From Saprospiraceae bacterium (lineage in GTDB: Bacteria > Bacteroidota > Bacteroidia > Chitinophagales > Saprospiraceae), in contig JADKGL010000026.1 in the NCBI GenBank assembly GCA_016722295.1, positions 248,001-312,000 on the forward strand: a stretch of 64,000 nucleotides of DNA, written 5' to 3'. Each line of letters starts with the position of its first letter. Position 1 is the first letter of the stretch. The notes below the pieces were generated by a model that saw nothing but the letters and a program-made list of their open reading frames with translations, was not told the DNA's origin and made no database searches. This document shows positions 16,234-26,200 of the stretch, in pieces. Position numbers and translations under genes: made by a program.

Positions 16234-17727
16234 ATGGACTCACAGTTAAAAATATTTAATAGTCTTACGCGCGAAAAAGAAATATTTATTCCAATTCAAA
16301 GTGGAAGAATTGGTATGTATGTTTGTGGTCCAACAGTATATAATGATGTACATTTAGGCAATTGCAGAACATTTGTATCTTTTGATGTCATCTATCGATA
16401 TCTTTTACACAAGGGATATACGATTCGATATGTTCGCAATATTACAGATGTTGGTCATTTATTGGATGATGGAGAAGATCGAATGGCAAAAGGAGCAAGA
16501 TTGGATCAATTAGAGCCTATGGAAGTAGCTCAGAAGTACACCAACGGTTTTCACGACATGATGCGGATATTCAATACCAAATCGCCCAACATCGAACCTC
16601 GTGCAACAGGTCATATCCCAGAGCAAATCGAAATGGTACAATCTATTCTAGACAATGGATTGGCATATGAAGCACAAGGATCAGTCTATTTTGATACCTT
16701 GAAATTTATAAAAAAATATAATAGTTACGGTAAGCTAAGTGGAAGAATTGTCGAAGATTTACTCGTAGAAAGTAGAGACAATCTCAAGAATCAAGAAGAA
16801 AAGCGACATCCATCAGATTTTGCTATATGGATAAAGGCTTCAGAAGAGCATATTATGAGATGGAATTCTCCTTGGTCGATAGGCTTTCCGGGTTGGCATC
16901 TCGAATGTTCTGCTATGAGTACGAAGTATCTTGGCGAAACATTTGATATTCATGGAGGAGGAAATGATTTGAAGTTTCCACATCATGAGAATGAAGTTGC
17001 TCAAAACATGGGTGCATGTGGACATGCACCAGCAAGGTATTGGATGCATACAAATATGTTGCTGCTTAATGGAAGGAAAATGTCAAAAAGCGAAGGGAAT
17101 ACGATTTCACCTGAAGAATTGTTTGAAGGCAAAAGTCAACATATTAGCAAAGCGTATCCTCCGATGATCGTGAAGTTTTTTATGCTTCAAGCGCATTATA
17201 GAAGTACATTGGATATCACGGATGAAGCATTAGTAGCTGCTGAGATTAATTATAAAAAATTCATGGAAGCACAGCGCATCATTAATTCAAATTTAGTTGC
17301 TCAATGGTCTTCAAACGAGATTGGTCCCAAGGATGTAGAAGTTAAAGAAGTCATTAGAAATATTTATGAAGCAATGGACGATGATTTCAATGTTCCATTA
17401 GCTATTTCTGAAATGCATCAACTCATATCAATCATTAATCAATGTAAGAATAATTCTGAATATGCTAGCCAAATATCGCAAGGTGTTTGGAAAATGATCT
17501 GTACAGAATTCAATATATTTTTTCAAGATATCTTTGGAATTCAAGAACAAGGCAGTTCCTCAGATGGACAGACTACGGAAGGATTAATGCAACTTATTAT
17601 TGAATTGAGAAAAGATGTGCGAGAACGAAAAGATTGGGCTGCATCTGATAAAATACGCGATTCACTAAAGGAAATAGGCATACAACTAAAAGACAGCAAG
17701 GAAGGCACAGAATGGGGAGAAATTTAA
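16234..17727 (+). CDS. cysS: Cysteinyl-tRNA synthetase
   Basis: Class I synthetase of 497 residues that attaches cysteine to tRNA-Cys. The zinc-binding C31 (MYVCGPTVYNDVHLGN) and the HIGH-type motif HLGN (40-43) are at the right place. The second zinc cluster is GWHLECSAMS followed by HHENE. The KMSKSEGN loop lies near residue 285. The length is a little above the E. coli enzyme (461). The gene ends 12 bp from the convergent glycosyltransferase gene, with no clear terminator between. Confidence 0.97.
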   Translation: MDSQLKIFNSLTREKEIFIPIQSGRIGMYVCGPTVYNDVHLGNCRTFVSFDVIYRYLLHKGYTIRYVRNITDVGHLLDDGEDRMAKGARLDQLEPMEVAQKYTNGFHDMMRIFNTKSPNIEPRATGHIPEQIEMVQSILDNGLAYEAQGSVYFDTLKFIKKYNSYGKLSGRIVEDLLVESRDNLKNQEEKRHPSDFAIWIKASEEHIMRWNSPWSIGFPGWHLECSAMSTKYLGETFDIHGGGNDLKFPHHENEVAQNMGACGHAPARYWMHTNMLLLNGRKMSKSEGNTISPEELFEGKSQHISKAYPPMIVKFFMLQAHYRSTLDITDEALVAAEINYKKFMEAQRIINSNLVAQWSSNEIGPKDVEVKEVIRNIYEAMDDDFNVPLAISEMHQLISIINQCKNNSEYASQISQGVWKMICTEFNIFFQDIFGIQEQGSSSDGQTTEGLMQLIIELRKDVRERKDWAASDKIRDSLKEIGIQLKDSKEGTEWGEI

Positions 17728-17739
17728 GTTAGAAAAAAT

Positions 17740-18894
17740 CTAAATTTTTCGATCCTTCCATTCTAAAGAAATTGGAAGCATACTCAATATAGACAATACT
17801 ACAAAATAGATTGAATAAAGGATATTCATTGGCATAGACCAAGGCAATATTGATTTATTATTAAAAAACGTTGAGGCTTCAAGGTGTAGCCAAAAATCAA
17901 CTAACCATCGCAGAAGCAAACACCCAGCTGCAACATAAATCAATATACTACTTTTCAAAAGTATTCCGACGATAAATAAAGCTGCTAAAGCAATTCTTTG
18001 CCAAAAAACGATATTTAGAATAATCAAAATTGGAAACGTAAATAAATGTTTCATTTTTCCTGCCCAACGCAAACGTTGACTAAAAAACGATCGCAATGTA
18101 GGCAAACCATAAGTTGTGACTATGGCATCTTTTGATTTGTTGAATGCAATTTTATCTTTCGACTTCGCTGCTATTTTTTGCATTAAAAATACATCATCAC
18201 CTGAAGCTATAGATTCATTTCCTTCAAAACCAGAATGTGCTAAGAAAACAGCTTTTTTAAATGCTATGTTGGCACCATTGCCTAGTTCATGAAGTCGAGA
18301 TTGAATTCCTGCTGCATTCATAATACACGAGCTCATGAAATCTAACGATTGAAACTTGTTTAACAAACCAAATTCTTCTTTTATTTGCACAGGTCCAGTA
18401 ACTAAATCATAATCGTTTTGAATTAATTTTGTTACCATGGAAGTGAGCCATTTTGATGATACGATACAGTCTGCATCTGTCTGAACTATCATATCTCCTT
18501 GAGCATGTGAAACCCCATAAGATATTGCTTTTTTCTTGGATCCTCTGATTGTTGTACGGCGATAGACACCAAGTCGCATCAGTCTAAAGTTGGATTGAGT
18601 AAATTCCTTTTCCAATAATTCATAGGTCGCATCTTCTGATTGATCGTCTACTACGATGACCTCAAACTTAGACGGTGGATAATTTTGATTTAGGCAAGAA
18701 GTGACGCATTGCACAATATGTTCTTCTTCGTTCCTTGCTGCTATTAGTATTGTGACAAACGGAAAATTTAGTTCGTTCGTTGCAGCTGATGAATCAACCG
18801 TATAGTTTATTTTTCGCCAAGAATAGATATAAAATAAAATGAGTACAATATAGAATAGACTCAGCGCAGCAGTAAGAATAATTAGATAAATCAC
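17740..18894 (-). CDS. Membrane-bound family 2 glycosyltransferase
   Basis: Protein of 384 residues with an N-terminal membrane helix (1-22), a GT-A catalytic domain, and three or four C-terminal membrane segments (from about 275). Catalytic marks: FPFVTILIAARNEEEHI, EVIVVDDQSEDAT, the metal-binding QTDADC motif near residue 135, and the processive-type RLRWAGK motif (the Q/R-x-x-R-W analogue) near 275. Likely makes or extends a polysaccharide or glycolipid at the inner membrane. The product is unknown. It is the last gene of a minus-strand run that starts at the cystathionine synthase-like gene. Confidence 0.88.
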   Translation of the reverse strand: MIYLIILTAALSLFYIVLILFYIYSWRKINYTVDSSAATNELNFPFVTILIAARNEEEHIVQCVTSCLNQNYPPSKFEVIVVDDQSEDATYELLEKEFTQSNFRLMRLGVYRRTTIRGSKKKAISYGVSHAQGDMIVQTDADCIVSSKWLTSMVTKLIQNDYDLVTGPVQIKEEFGLLNKFQSLDFMSSCIMNAAGIQSRLHELGNGANIAFKKAVFLAHSGFEGNESIASGDDVFLMQKIAAKSKDKIAFNKSKDAIVTTYGLPTLRSFFSQRLRWAGKMKHLFTFPILIILNIVFWQRIALAALFIVGILLKSSILIYVAAGCLLLRWLVDFWLHLEASTFFNNKSILPWSMPMNILYSIYFVVLSILSMLPISLEWKDRKI

Positions 18895-18906
18895 AATATT
18901 ATTTAT

Positions 18907-19413
18907 TTATACAAATAAATCATCATAGTGATTCTGTTGAGAATTTTCTTTCGTAGCTGATTTCTTTTCAGAAGATTTTCTTTCTTGATTCAAATCAAAT
19001 CGATCATCATTTGGAATTTCTTCATATTGCGTATAGCCTTCTTCAGTATTTGTACCTCCAACCATTTGATCTTGAATTTTTCCAAACTTCTTGTATGCCC
19101 ATGCTTTGAACGCTAAACCTATAGAGACAATTGGCAAACCGATCAATTGAATAGCGACATTAAACAAACCTCCGAAAAGTCCTTGTTTGAACCGCAATCC
19201 AATAGACTTGATATGATTTCCCACAACTGGTGAATGCAACACTAAAGCAATAACTATGAATATTGGAGAAATAATAAAGAGTAATTTATAAATCTGCCAG
19301 CTTAGATAGAAAAACAAGCTAATGAATAGTAATAAAGCAATGGCGGCAAGCAATCTTTGACCAAAGCTGCGGTTTGAATAATAGGAATATGATCGTTGAT
19401 AGTTCATGGACAT
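18907..19413 (-). CDS. Uncharacterised membrane protein
   Basis: Protein of 168 residues, function not recognised. It has two close hydrophobic segments (about residues 17-60), a Gly/Phe-rich amphipathic part (GLFGGLFNVAIQLIGLPIV, about 88-106), and a charged hydrophilic tail rich in Glu, Lys, Ser and Asn. Two ATGs, 19413 and 19407, are possible. A -7 box ends at 19415, which would put the transcript start at or after the first ATG, so the second (MNYQRSYS) is the better candidate. It ends 12 bp before the glycosyltransferase gene. Confidence 0.7.
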   Translation of the reverse strand: MSMNYQRSYSYYSNRSFGQRLLAAIALLLFISLFFYLSWQIYKLLFIISPIFIVIALVLHSPVVGNHIKSIGLRFKQGLFGGLFNVAIQLIGLPIVSIGLAFKAWAYKKFGKIQDQMVGGTNTEEGYTQYEEIPNDDRFDLNQERKSSEKKSATKENSQQNHYDDLFV

Positions 19414-19414
19414 G

Positions 19415-19422
19415 CAAATATA
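19415..19422 (-). promoter_or_regulatory. -7 box immediately before the 168-residue membrane protein
   Basis: Minus-strand TATATTTG fits TAnnTTTG exactly but touches the coding start (1 bp before the first ATG, 7 bp before the second). It implies a near-leaderless transcript if functional. Confidence 0.35.
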
Positions 19423-19463
19423 ATTACAAAATTATGTATTAACATAATTTTTAATATGTTTTT

Positions 19464-21233
19464 TTATAAACTTAGTTGATCGGAGTAGCTTGAAGAAAAT
19501 TGTCGTTGATGCAATTTCGTATAATAACCATTAGGTATCGCTAAAAGTTCCTTTAAACTACCAAATTCTTTTACCTCACCTTTCTCGATATAAAGGATAT
19601 AATCAGAGTGCTGAACAGTGCTTAGACGGTGGGCTATTGTAATGGAAGTTCGATTTTCTATCAGGCGCTCAATCGCTTTTTGGATCAAATCTTCAGTATG
19701 AGGATCAATTGAAGAAGTTGCTTCATCCAGTATTAAAACATCTGCTTTTGTAACAATCGCTCGAATAAATGATATTAATTGACATTGGCCTATAGATAGG
19801 TTATTTCCTCTTTCCTGTAATATAAAATCATATTGATTTGGCAATTTGGCTATAAATTCTTCTAATCCGAGTTGATTGGTTGCTTCAATTATGTCAAAGT
19901 CTTTAATGGCATCATTCTTTAGAGTTATATTGTCTCTTATCGTTCCGCTGAACAAAAATAAATCTTGTAATACAATAGCTATTTTTGAACGAAGCGAACC
20001 TAATTCATAATCTCGTATATCTACTCCTCCTATTGTGATGGATCCACTTTTTATAGAATACAATCGATTTATCAAGCCTACGATGCTAGACTTTCCTGAT
20101 CCAGTAAGACCAACTATTGCTAAGGATTTGCCTTTAGGTAGTATAAAATTAATATTTTTTAATACAGGGATATTTTCATCATATTCAAAACAAACATTGT
20201 GAAAACAAATATCACCAGTAAGATCCTGAGCTATAAGTTTTCCATCATTTTTTTCGGCTTGATCAGATTCTAACAATTGAATTACTCTGTCTCCAGAGAT
20301 TAGACCCATTTGAAGTGTATTGAATTTGTCAGCAAGTAATCGAACTGGTTGAAACAATCGATTGAGATACAATGGAAATGCCACTAATTGTCCAATGCTT
20401 ACATCGCCATGCAATACGCCTTTTGCTCCCCACCAAATCATAAAACCTAAGGATGCTGCGGAAATTATTTCTACAATAGGAAAAAAGACTGCATAATAAA
20501 AAATGCCATCAAGATTGGCTTGAGTATATTCTCTGTTAATTTTTTTAAATCCTTGTTTTGCTCTATCTTCTGCATTAAATAATTGGATCACTTTCATTCC
20601 GCTAATGTGTTCATGCAAAAATGCATTTAACTTAGCTATTTCATTTCTCACTCGAGTGAAAGACAGTTTGACTTTTTCTTTGAAGATATAACTTGCTATA
20701 AGCAATAACGGAAAACTAACAAGACAGATTAATGTTAATTTTACACTAGTATAAAACATCACTATAAGAATCATCAAGAGGGCTAATATATCTGCAATGA
20801 TTGTAATTAATCCTTCTGAAAATACCGTGTTGACTGTTTCAAGATCATTGATGGTTCTTGTTGTATTAGTTCCTACAGCTGTTTTGTCAAAATAAGAAAG
20901 TGGATAGGTTAAAAGTTTTTTAAAAACATCTTGTCTCATATCTCTAACAATATGTTGACCTAAAGTATTAGTAAGAATTATAAAAAAATAGCGACTGACA
21001 GTTATTAGAATTAAAACGAGTAAAAATAGAATCGCCATTTTCTGTAAACCCAACGGATCATTTTTTAAAATATATCCATCCACCATTTGATTTGCTAAAA
21101 ATGGAATATAGGCATTCAATGGTGCTAATATAATAGCTAGAATCGCTGCCGAATAAAGCTGTACTTTATAAGGTTTAGTATATTGGAAAAGCTTTTTTAG
21201 CGTAATTAAATTTTTCTTCTTTGAAGATTGCAC
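19464..21233 (-). CDS. ABC exporter half-transporter (MsbA-like, permease fused to ATPase)
   Basis: Protein of 589 residues: six-helix exporter domain (about 1-320) and a nucleotide-binding domain (about 340-580). ATPase motifs: Walker A GLTGSGKSS, Q-loop VLQDLFLFSG, signature LSIGQ (in place of LSGGQ, with Gln-Cys-Gln following), Walker B DVLILDEATSSID and the H-loop IAHRLSTV. It works as a dimer; lipids or drugs are the usual substrates. The start is GTG and overlaps the radC stop by one base (TAGTG), so translation is probably coupled. The altered signature keeps the key serine and glycine, so activity is expected. Confidence 0.92.
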   Translation of the reverse strand: MQSSKKKNLITLKKLFQYTKPYKVQLYSAAILAIILAPLNAYIPFLANQMVDGYILKNDPLGLQKMAILFLLVLILITVSRYFFIILTNTLGQHIVRDMRQDVFKKLLTYPLSYFDKTAVGTNTTRTINDLETVNTVFSEGLITIIADILALLMILIVMFYTSVKLTLICLVSFPLLLIASYIFKEKVKLSFTRVRNEIAKLNAFLHEHISGMKVIQLFNAEDRAKQGFKKINREYTQANLDGIFYYAVFFPIVEIISAASLGFMIWWGAKGVLHGDVSIGQLVAFPLYLNRLFQPVRLLADKFNTLQMGLISGDRVIQLLESDQAEKNDGKLIAQDLTGDICFHNVCFEYDENIPVLKNINFILPKGKSLAIVGLTGSGKSSIVGLINRLYSIKSGSITIGGVDIRDYELGSLRSKIAIVLQDLFLFSGTIRDNITLKNDAIKDFDIIEATNQLGLEEFIAKLPNQYDFILQERGNNLSIGQCQLISFIRAIVTKADVLILDEATSSIDPHTEDLIQKAIERLIENRTSITIAHRLSTVQHSDYILYIEKGEVKEFGSLKELLAIPNGYYTKLHQRQFSSSYSDQLSL

Positions 21234-21934
21234 TAACTTTCAATTTTATTGTCATCGGCAAAACTATAATAACTTGTTGAGCTTATAATTAAATGATCTA
21301 ATAAATTAATATCCATAATTTTTCCAGCTTGAAAAATTTGCTTTGTCATTTGAATATCTTGCTTACTTGGTGTTAATACACCTGAAGGATGATTGTGAGC
21401 AAGTATAATATTAGACGAATTAAGTTCAATAGCTTTTTTAAAAATAATTTTATGGTCTATAATGGTTGCATGAAGACCACCTTTACTAATATTTTCAACA
21501 CTTATTACCTTATTCCCTCTATCTAAATAAATAATCCAAGCCTCTTCATGTTTTAAATCTTCCATTTTTGATTTGAAGAAATTGTATGAATCTCTCGAAC
21601 AAGTTATTTTAGCAAATTCTTTTGCATCAGAAAGTTGTCTTCGTCGTCCCAGTTCAAGCGCAGCTTCTATTGTAATTGCTTTTACCACACCTACGCCTTT
21701 AAATTTCTTTAAATCGTTAATGCTAAGTTTGCTTAGTTCAATCAAATTATTCTCACATTGTTCCAAAATTCGTTTTGCTAATTCAACAGCAGTTTCATTC
21801 TTGCTGCCAGAACCTAATAGTATAGCTAGTAATTCTGAATTACTTAATGATTCTTTTCCTTTAGAGAGTAATTTTTCTCTTGGTTGATCGTCTTGTGCCC
21901 AAGTTTTTAAGGTAGATTTCGAAGAAGTGTCCAT
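21233..21934 (-). CDS. radC: RadC family (JAB1/MPN-type) protein
   Basis: About 233 residues from the ATG at 21934. A TTG 12 bp further upstream overlaps the preceding stop and is the alternative. The N-terminal helix-hairpin-helix part (LSINDLKKFKGVGVVKA) is followed by the metalloprotease-like MPN domain with the metal ligands in LAHNHPSG and the later Asp (LLDHLII). Although named for radiation repair, the family's function is not settled. It lies between the cystathionine synthase-like gene (upstream) and the ABC exporter (1 bp overlap). Confidence 0.93.
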   Translation of the reverse strand: MDTSSKSTLKTWAQDDQPREKLLSKGKESLSNSELLAILLGSGSKNETAVELAKRILEQCENNLIELSKLSINDLKKFKGVGVVKAITIEAALELGRRRQLSDAKEFAKITCSRDSYNFFKSKMEDLKHEEAWIIYLDRGNKVISVENISKGGLHATIIDHKIIFKKAIELNSSNIILAHNHPSGVLTPSKQDIQMTKQIFQAGKIMDINLLDHLIISSTSYYSFADDNKIES

Positions 21935-21942
21935 GTGAAAGC

Positions 21943-23082
21943 TCAATTGATTGCTTGATCTAAATCCGCTATGAGATCTTCAACATCTTCAATGCCGATA
22001 CTTAACCTCATAAGCGAATCAGTCAATCCACTTTTGATACGATCTTCTCGTGGAATTGATCCATGAGTCATACTTGCAGGATGACCTATAAGGGATTCCA
22101 CTCCTCCAAGTGATTCAGCACATAAAAATAATTCTGTGTGAGACAATACAGATTTCGCTGCATCGAGATCTTGATTATGAAGATCAAAAGATATCATGGC
22201 TCCGAAATCTCGCATTTGTCTTTTTGCAACATCATGACCAGGATGAGTAGGAATGCCAGGATATAAAACACGATTGACTTTTGAATGAGACTGAAGAAAT
22301 TCGGCTACTTTAGCTGCATTTTCACAAGCTCTTTGTACTCTTACATGCAATGTTTTGATACCACGTAGGATTAAAAAACAATCCATTGGTCCAGGAACAG
22401 CGCCTGTTGCATTTTGTATAAAATGAAGTTGATCTGCAAGTTCATTTGTTTTACAAATCACAGCACCATGAATTACATCTGAGTGTCCACCTAAATATTT
22501 TGTACCTGAATGTAACACGAGATCAGCTCCAAGATCGATAGGATTTTGTAAATAAGGAGAAGCAAATGTATTATCTACACATACCAATATATTTTTTTGT
22601 TTTGCGATTTTTACGATAGCTTCGATATCAATAATTTGCAGTAAAGGATTTGTAGGAGTTTCGATCCAAATTAATTTTGTTTGATCAGAGATTTGAGAGG
22701 CAAAGTAATCAGGATCTTGCATTGGAACAAATCGACTTTTTATACCAAATTGACTAAATACCCTTACTAAGAGTCTATATGATCCACCATATAAATCATG
22801 TGTACCAAGGACTTCATCTCCAGATTTTAATAATTTTATAATCGCATCCATTGCAGCTAATCCACTGCCAAAGCAAACTGCTCCAGCTCCATTTTCTAAT
22901 GCTGCGAGGTTTTCTTCTAATACTTTTCGAGTAGGATTTTGGGTTCTTGCATATTCAAAACCTTTGTGAACTCCCGGACCATCTTGCGCATAAGTAGAAG
23001 TTTGATAAATTGGAGTCATTACTGCGCCAGTAGAAGGATCAGGATGTATACCTGCATGGATTAATTTTGTTCCGAATTTCAT
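21943..23082 (-). CDS. Cystathionine gamma-synthase/lyase-type PLP enzyme
   Basis: Cys/Met-metabolism PLP enzyme of 379 residues. Signature stretch HSGTKYLGGHSD contains the Schiff-base K195. Also present are YQTSTY (26-31), YARTQNPTR (44-52) for phosphate binding, GSGLAAMDA, and D170 (VCVDNTFASPYLQ) for the pyridine nitrogen. Synthase (MetB) and lyase (MetC or CTH) cannot be separated reliably by eye. First gene of the run metB-like, radC, ABC exporter. A -7 box TATCTTTG lies 18 bp upstream of its ATG. No SAM riboswitch structure was recognised in the leader. Confidence 0.93.
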   Translation of the reverse strand: MKFGTKLIHAGIHPDPSTGAVMTPIYQTSTYAQDGPGVHKGFEYARTQNPTRKVLEENLAALENGAGAVCFGSGLAAMDAIIKLLKSGDEVLGTHDLYGGSYRLLVRVFSQFGIKSRFVPMQDPDYFASQISDQTKLIWIETPTNPLLQIIDIEAIVKIAKQKNILVCVDNTFASPYLQNPIDLGADLVLHSGTKYLGGHSDVIHGAVICKTNELADQLHFIQNATGAVPGPMDCFLILRGIKTLHVRVQRACENAAKVAEFLQSHSKVNRVLYPGIPTHPGHDVAKRQMRDFGAMISFDLHNQDLDAAKSVLSHTELFLCAESLGGVESLIGHPASMTHGSIPREDRIKSGLTDSLMRLSIGIEDVEDLIADLDQAIN

Positions 23083-23099
23083 TTTTAAAAATTAGTATA

Positions 23100-23107
23100 C
23101 AAAGATA
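23100..23107 (-). promoter_or_regulatory. -7 box of the metB-like/radC/ABC run
   Basis: Minus-strand TATCTTTG matches TAnnTTTG exactly and ends 17 bp before the ATG. No good -33 TTG at 17-23 bases upstream. Confidence 0.45.
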
Positions 23108-23280
23108 ACTGAATGTTAGATAATTTACTTGAATTATTAAATATGAACTGTAAATCGTTTAGAATTAAAACACTATATATAAAAAATATCATCAGGAGAT
23201 TTTTAATTTTGAAATTATAATAATTGTTATAGTTTTTATTTTTATATTTAGCCTTTATTTAGGATTCTATTGTACAAAAT

Positions 23281-26200
23281 ATGAAAAAGGCATTGATATT
23301 ATTTTTCCTAGTAATAAGTACTTTTACCCAGATTAATGGTCAAGGAGGATGTCCTGATGTCGATGCTGATGCTGGTCCAGATTTGTTTACATGTGATCCT
23401 AAAATGCCCGTTCAATTACAAGGTCAAACTAATGCTGGTGAATTTGAATGGGTACCGACTACTTATCTTAGTAATCCAAAAATTTTAGACCCAATCGTCA
23501 ACGCACCTGTTGGAAAATATAAATATACACTCAAAACAAAAGGACTCTCTAACACAAATCTCATAGATAATGGAGATTTTGAATCAGGTTTCACAGGCTT
23601 TTCTACTGCATATACTAAAAGTTCGCCGGGAGGTCCTTTTGGACCAGATTATCTCGATGTTGGACCAAATCCTCAAGCATACAATGGGGCCTTTTCTCCT
23701 TGCGGAGATCATGGAGGAGGAGGCAACCAACTAATTGTAGATGGTAGCACTAGTGCTGGAAAAAATATTTGGTGTCAATCAGTGCCAACTATTCCAGGTC
23801 GTATGTATCAATTGACTTTATATGTTCAAAGTGTACATCCTGCCTCTCCTGCAAATATAAATGCAAGGGTAAATGGCAATAGTGTTGGCAGTGTAAATGC
23901 AGCAGGAGTCTGTGAATGGATCGAATTGATGGCTTGTTTTACTGCGACAACCAGTTCTTCAAGTATATGTATTTCAGAACAAAGTGGTGTAGGTTATGGA
24001 AATGATTTTGCTATTGATGATATTTCCCTCTACGAGAAATGTGAAGACATGGACGAAGTGATGGTTGAAGTAGTAGACCTCAAAGCAATAGTAAAGGCGC
24101 CGATACTACCAGACTGTTCTTCAGAACCATTTGAACTAAAAGCCAATGGATCTTCAACGGGAACGAATGTAAGATATGAATGGACTGCAAGCAATGGTGG
24201 AAAAATTCTAAGCAGCAATGGACTTACTGCTACAGCAAAAGGATCTGGCACTTATAAACTAAAAGTGATCTATCAAAATGGTTTGGTTTATTGTGACAAA
24301 GAAGTTGAGCTAGATATTGATTTACCAAATGATTTGTTGGGAGAAATTTTTGTAGACAATGAAGCCACCTGCAAATTCGATACTGTTTTCTTCCTTGCAA
24401 CCATCTCCAATGGAAGTGGAAATTTCTCATACAAATGGTCACCAGATAGTTTGATCGTAGGTGGACAAGGTTCTTTTATTGCAAAAGTACTCGCACCAGG
24501 AAAGTATTCTGTAACCATTACAGACAAATCTTCAGGTTGTGAATTTGAAGAGACGTTTACTGTATTGGGAGATACTATTGGTCCTAATGGAAATATCATC
24601 GGAGATTCACTTTTGACTTGTGCAAAAAATAATGTGTTGCTCACAGGAAATCCATTTGACACCGCAAAGAATGATTTGACTTGGATTCTACCAGATAATT
24701 CCACATTGCAAAATCAGAATACAATTAATTCAAATCAATCAGGTCGATATAAACTCGTCATCACAGACAAAAAAAATAAATGTGTAGACACAAGTTATTT
24801 CGACGTATTTGAAAATAGAAATCTACCACAGTTTAATCTCGGAACAGATCTATCCATTGATTGTAAAAACAATGGTGTTACCATCTCAAGTAATCCAATC
24901 GGCTCAGGAAAATATAATTACAAATGGACCTTGCCAAATGGAAATATTATCACAGATACAACTTTACAAAATCAACAAATCACTCAAGCAGGTAGAGTAA
25001 TTTTACATGTGACAAATACAGAAAATGGATGCGATTATAGCGATACCATTGACGTAACAGATCTTCGACAATTGCCCAATGCAAATGCGGGGCAAGATCT
25101 CACCATCACCTGCAAAAACACATTGTTGACACTTCAAGGTACAAGCAATTTATCCAGCAACATTCGCTACGAATGGAAAAACAATTCAGGACAAACACTG
25201 AATCAAAACAATAGCGATAGAATTCAAATCACGCAAGCAGGACGATATTATTTTACAGTGATAGATAGCAATAATTTTTGTGAAAGAACTGATAGTATCG
25301 ATATCGCCATAGATCAAACAAAACCCAACGCACAAGTCGAAGCAGACAAGACATTCCGATGCGCAGATACCTTAGTAACTTTGGATGGCACTCTATCTGA
25401 TGGTGGACCTAGAATTAAATATCAATGGCTAGGAAATAATATCGTAAACGGAGCTAATACAAAAACGGCAACGGTAAATAATGTTGGAACATTTCTTCTT
25501 GTAGTCATCGATACAGTAAATGAATGTTCAGATACAGCAAGAATCACACTTACACCAGATCAAAATAAACCGCAAGTTACAGCTTCTACAATTGGAGTTT
25601 TAGATTGTGTTACGAAAGAAGTAAGTTTGATAGGAACAGCGATGTCTACATCTGGAGGCACACTAAATTATTATTGGACATCAACAAACAATTCACCAAT
25701 CACCAATCCAAATTCATTGAATCCAAAAGTTCAAACGCCAGGAACCTATACACTTTGGGCTATCGATCAAATGAATGGTTGTAGTACAAACATTCAGACC
25801 ATAGTCACAATAGATACTACAGCACCAATAGCCAATGCAGGACTAGATCAAATATGGAATTGTTCAAGTAAAACAATTACTTTAATAGCAAAAGATTCAA
25901 CAGGAAATAAATACAAATTTGAATGGACGACAACTAATGGAAAAATAAATTCAAATTCAAATCAAGCACAAATAACTATTACTTCTCCAGGCCAATATTT
26001 TGTAAAAGTTATCGATACAAAAAATGGATGTGAATCTATAGATGAAGTAAGTATTGTTCCAGATCTCAATTTTCCTAAAGTTCAATTTTTACCACCAGCT
26101 GATCTCACTTGTAAAAATGTAAGCGTTACAATCTCTGCTCAAGGATCGAGTAGTGGCATTAATTTTATTCCATTTTGGAATACGCTCCAAGGAAATATTA

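Noticed and set aside
23083..23280. SAM-type riboswitch before the methionine-metabolism gene
   Set aside because: The leader is AT-rich with a promoter box 18 bp from the ATG; no room and no conserved stems.
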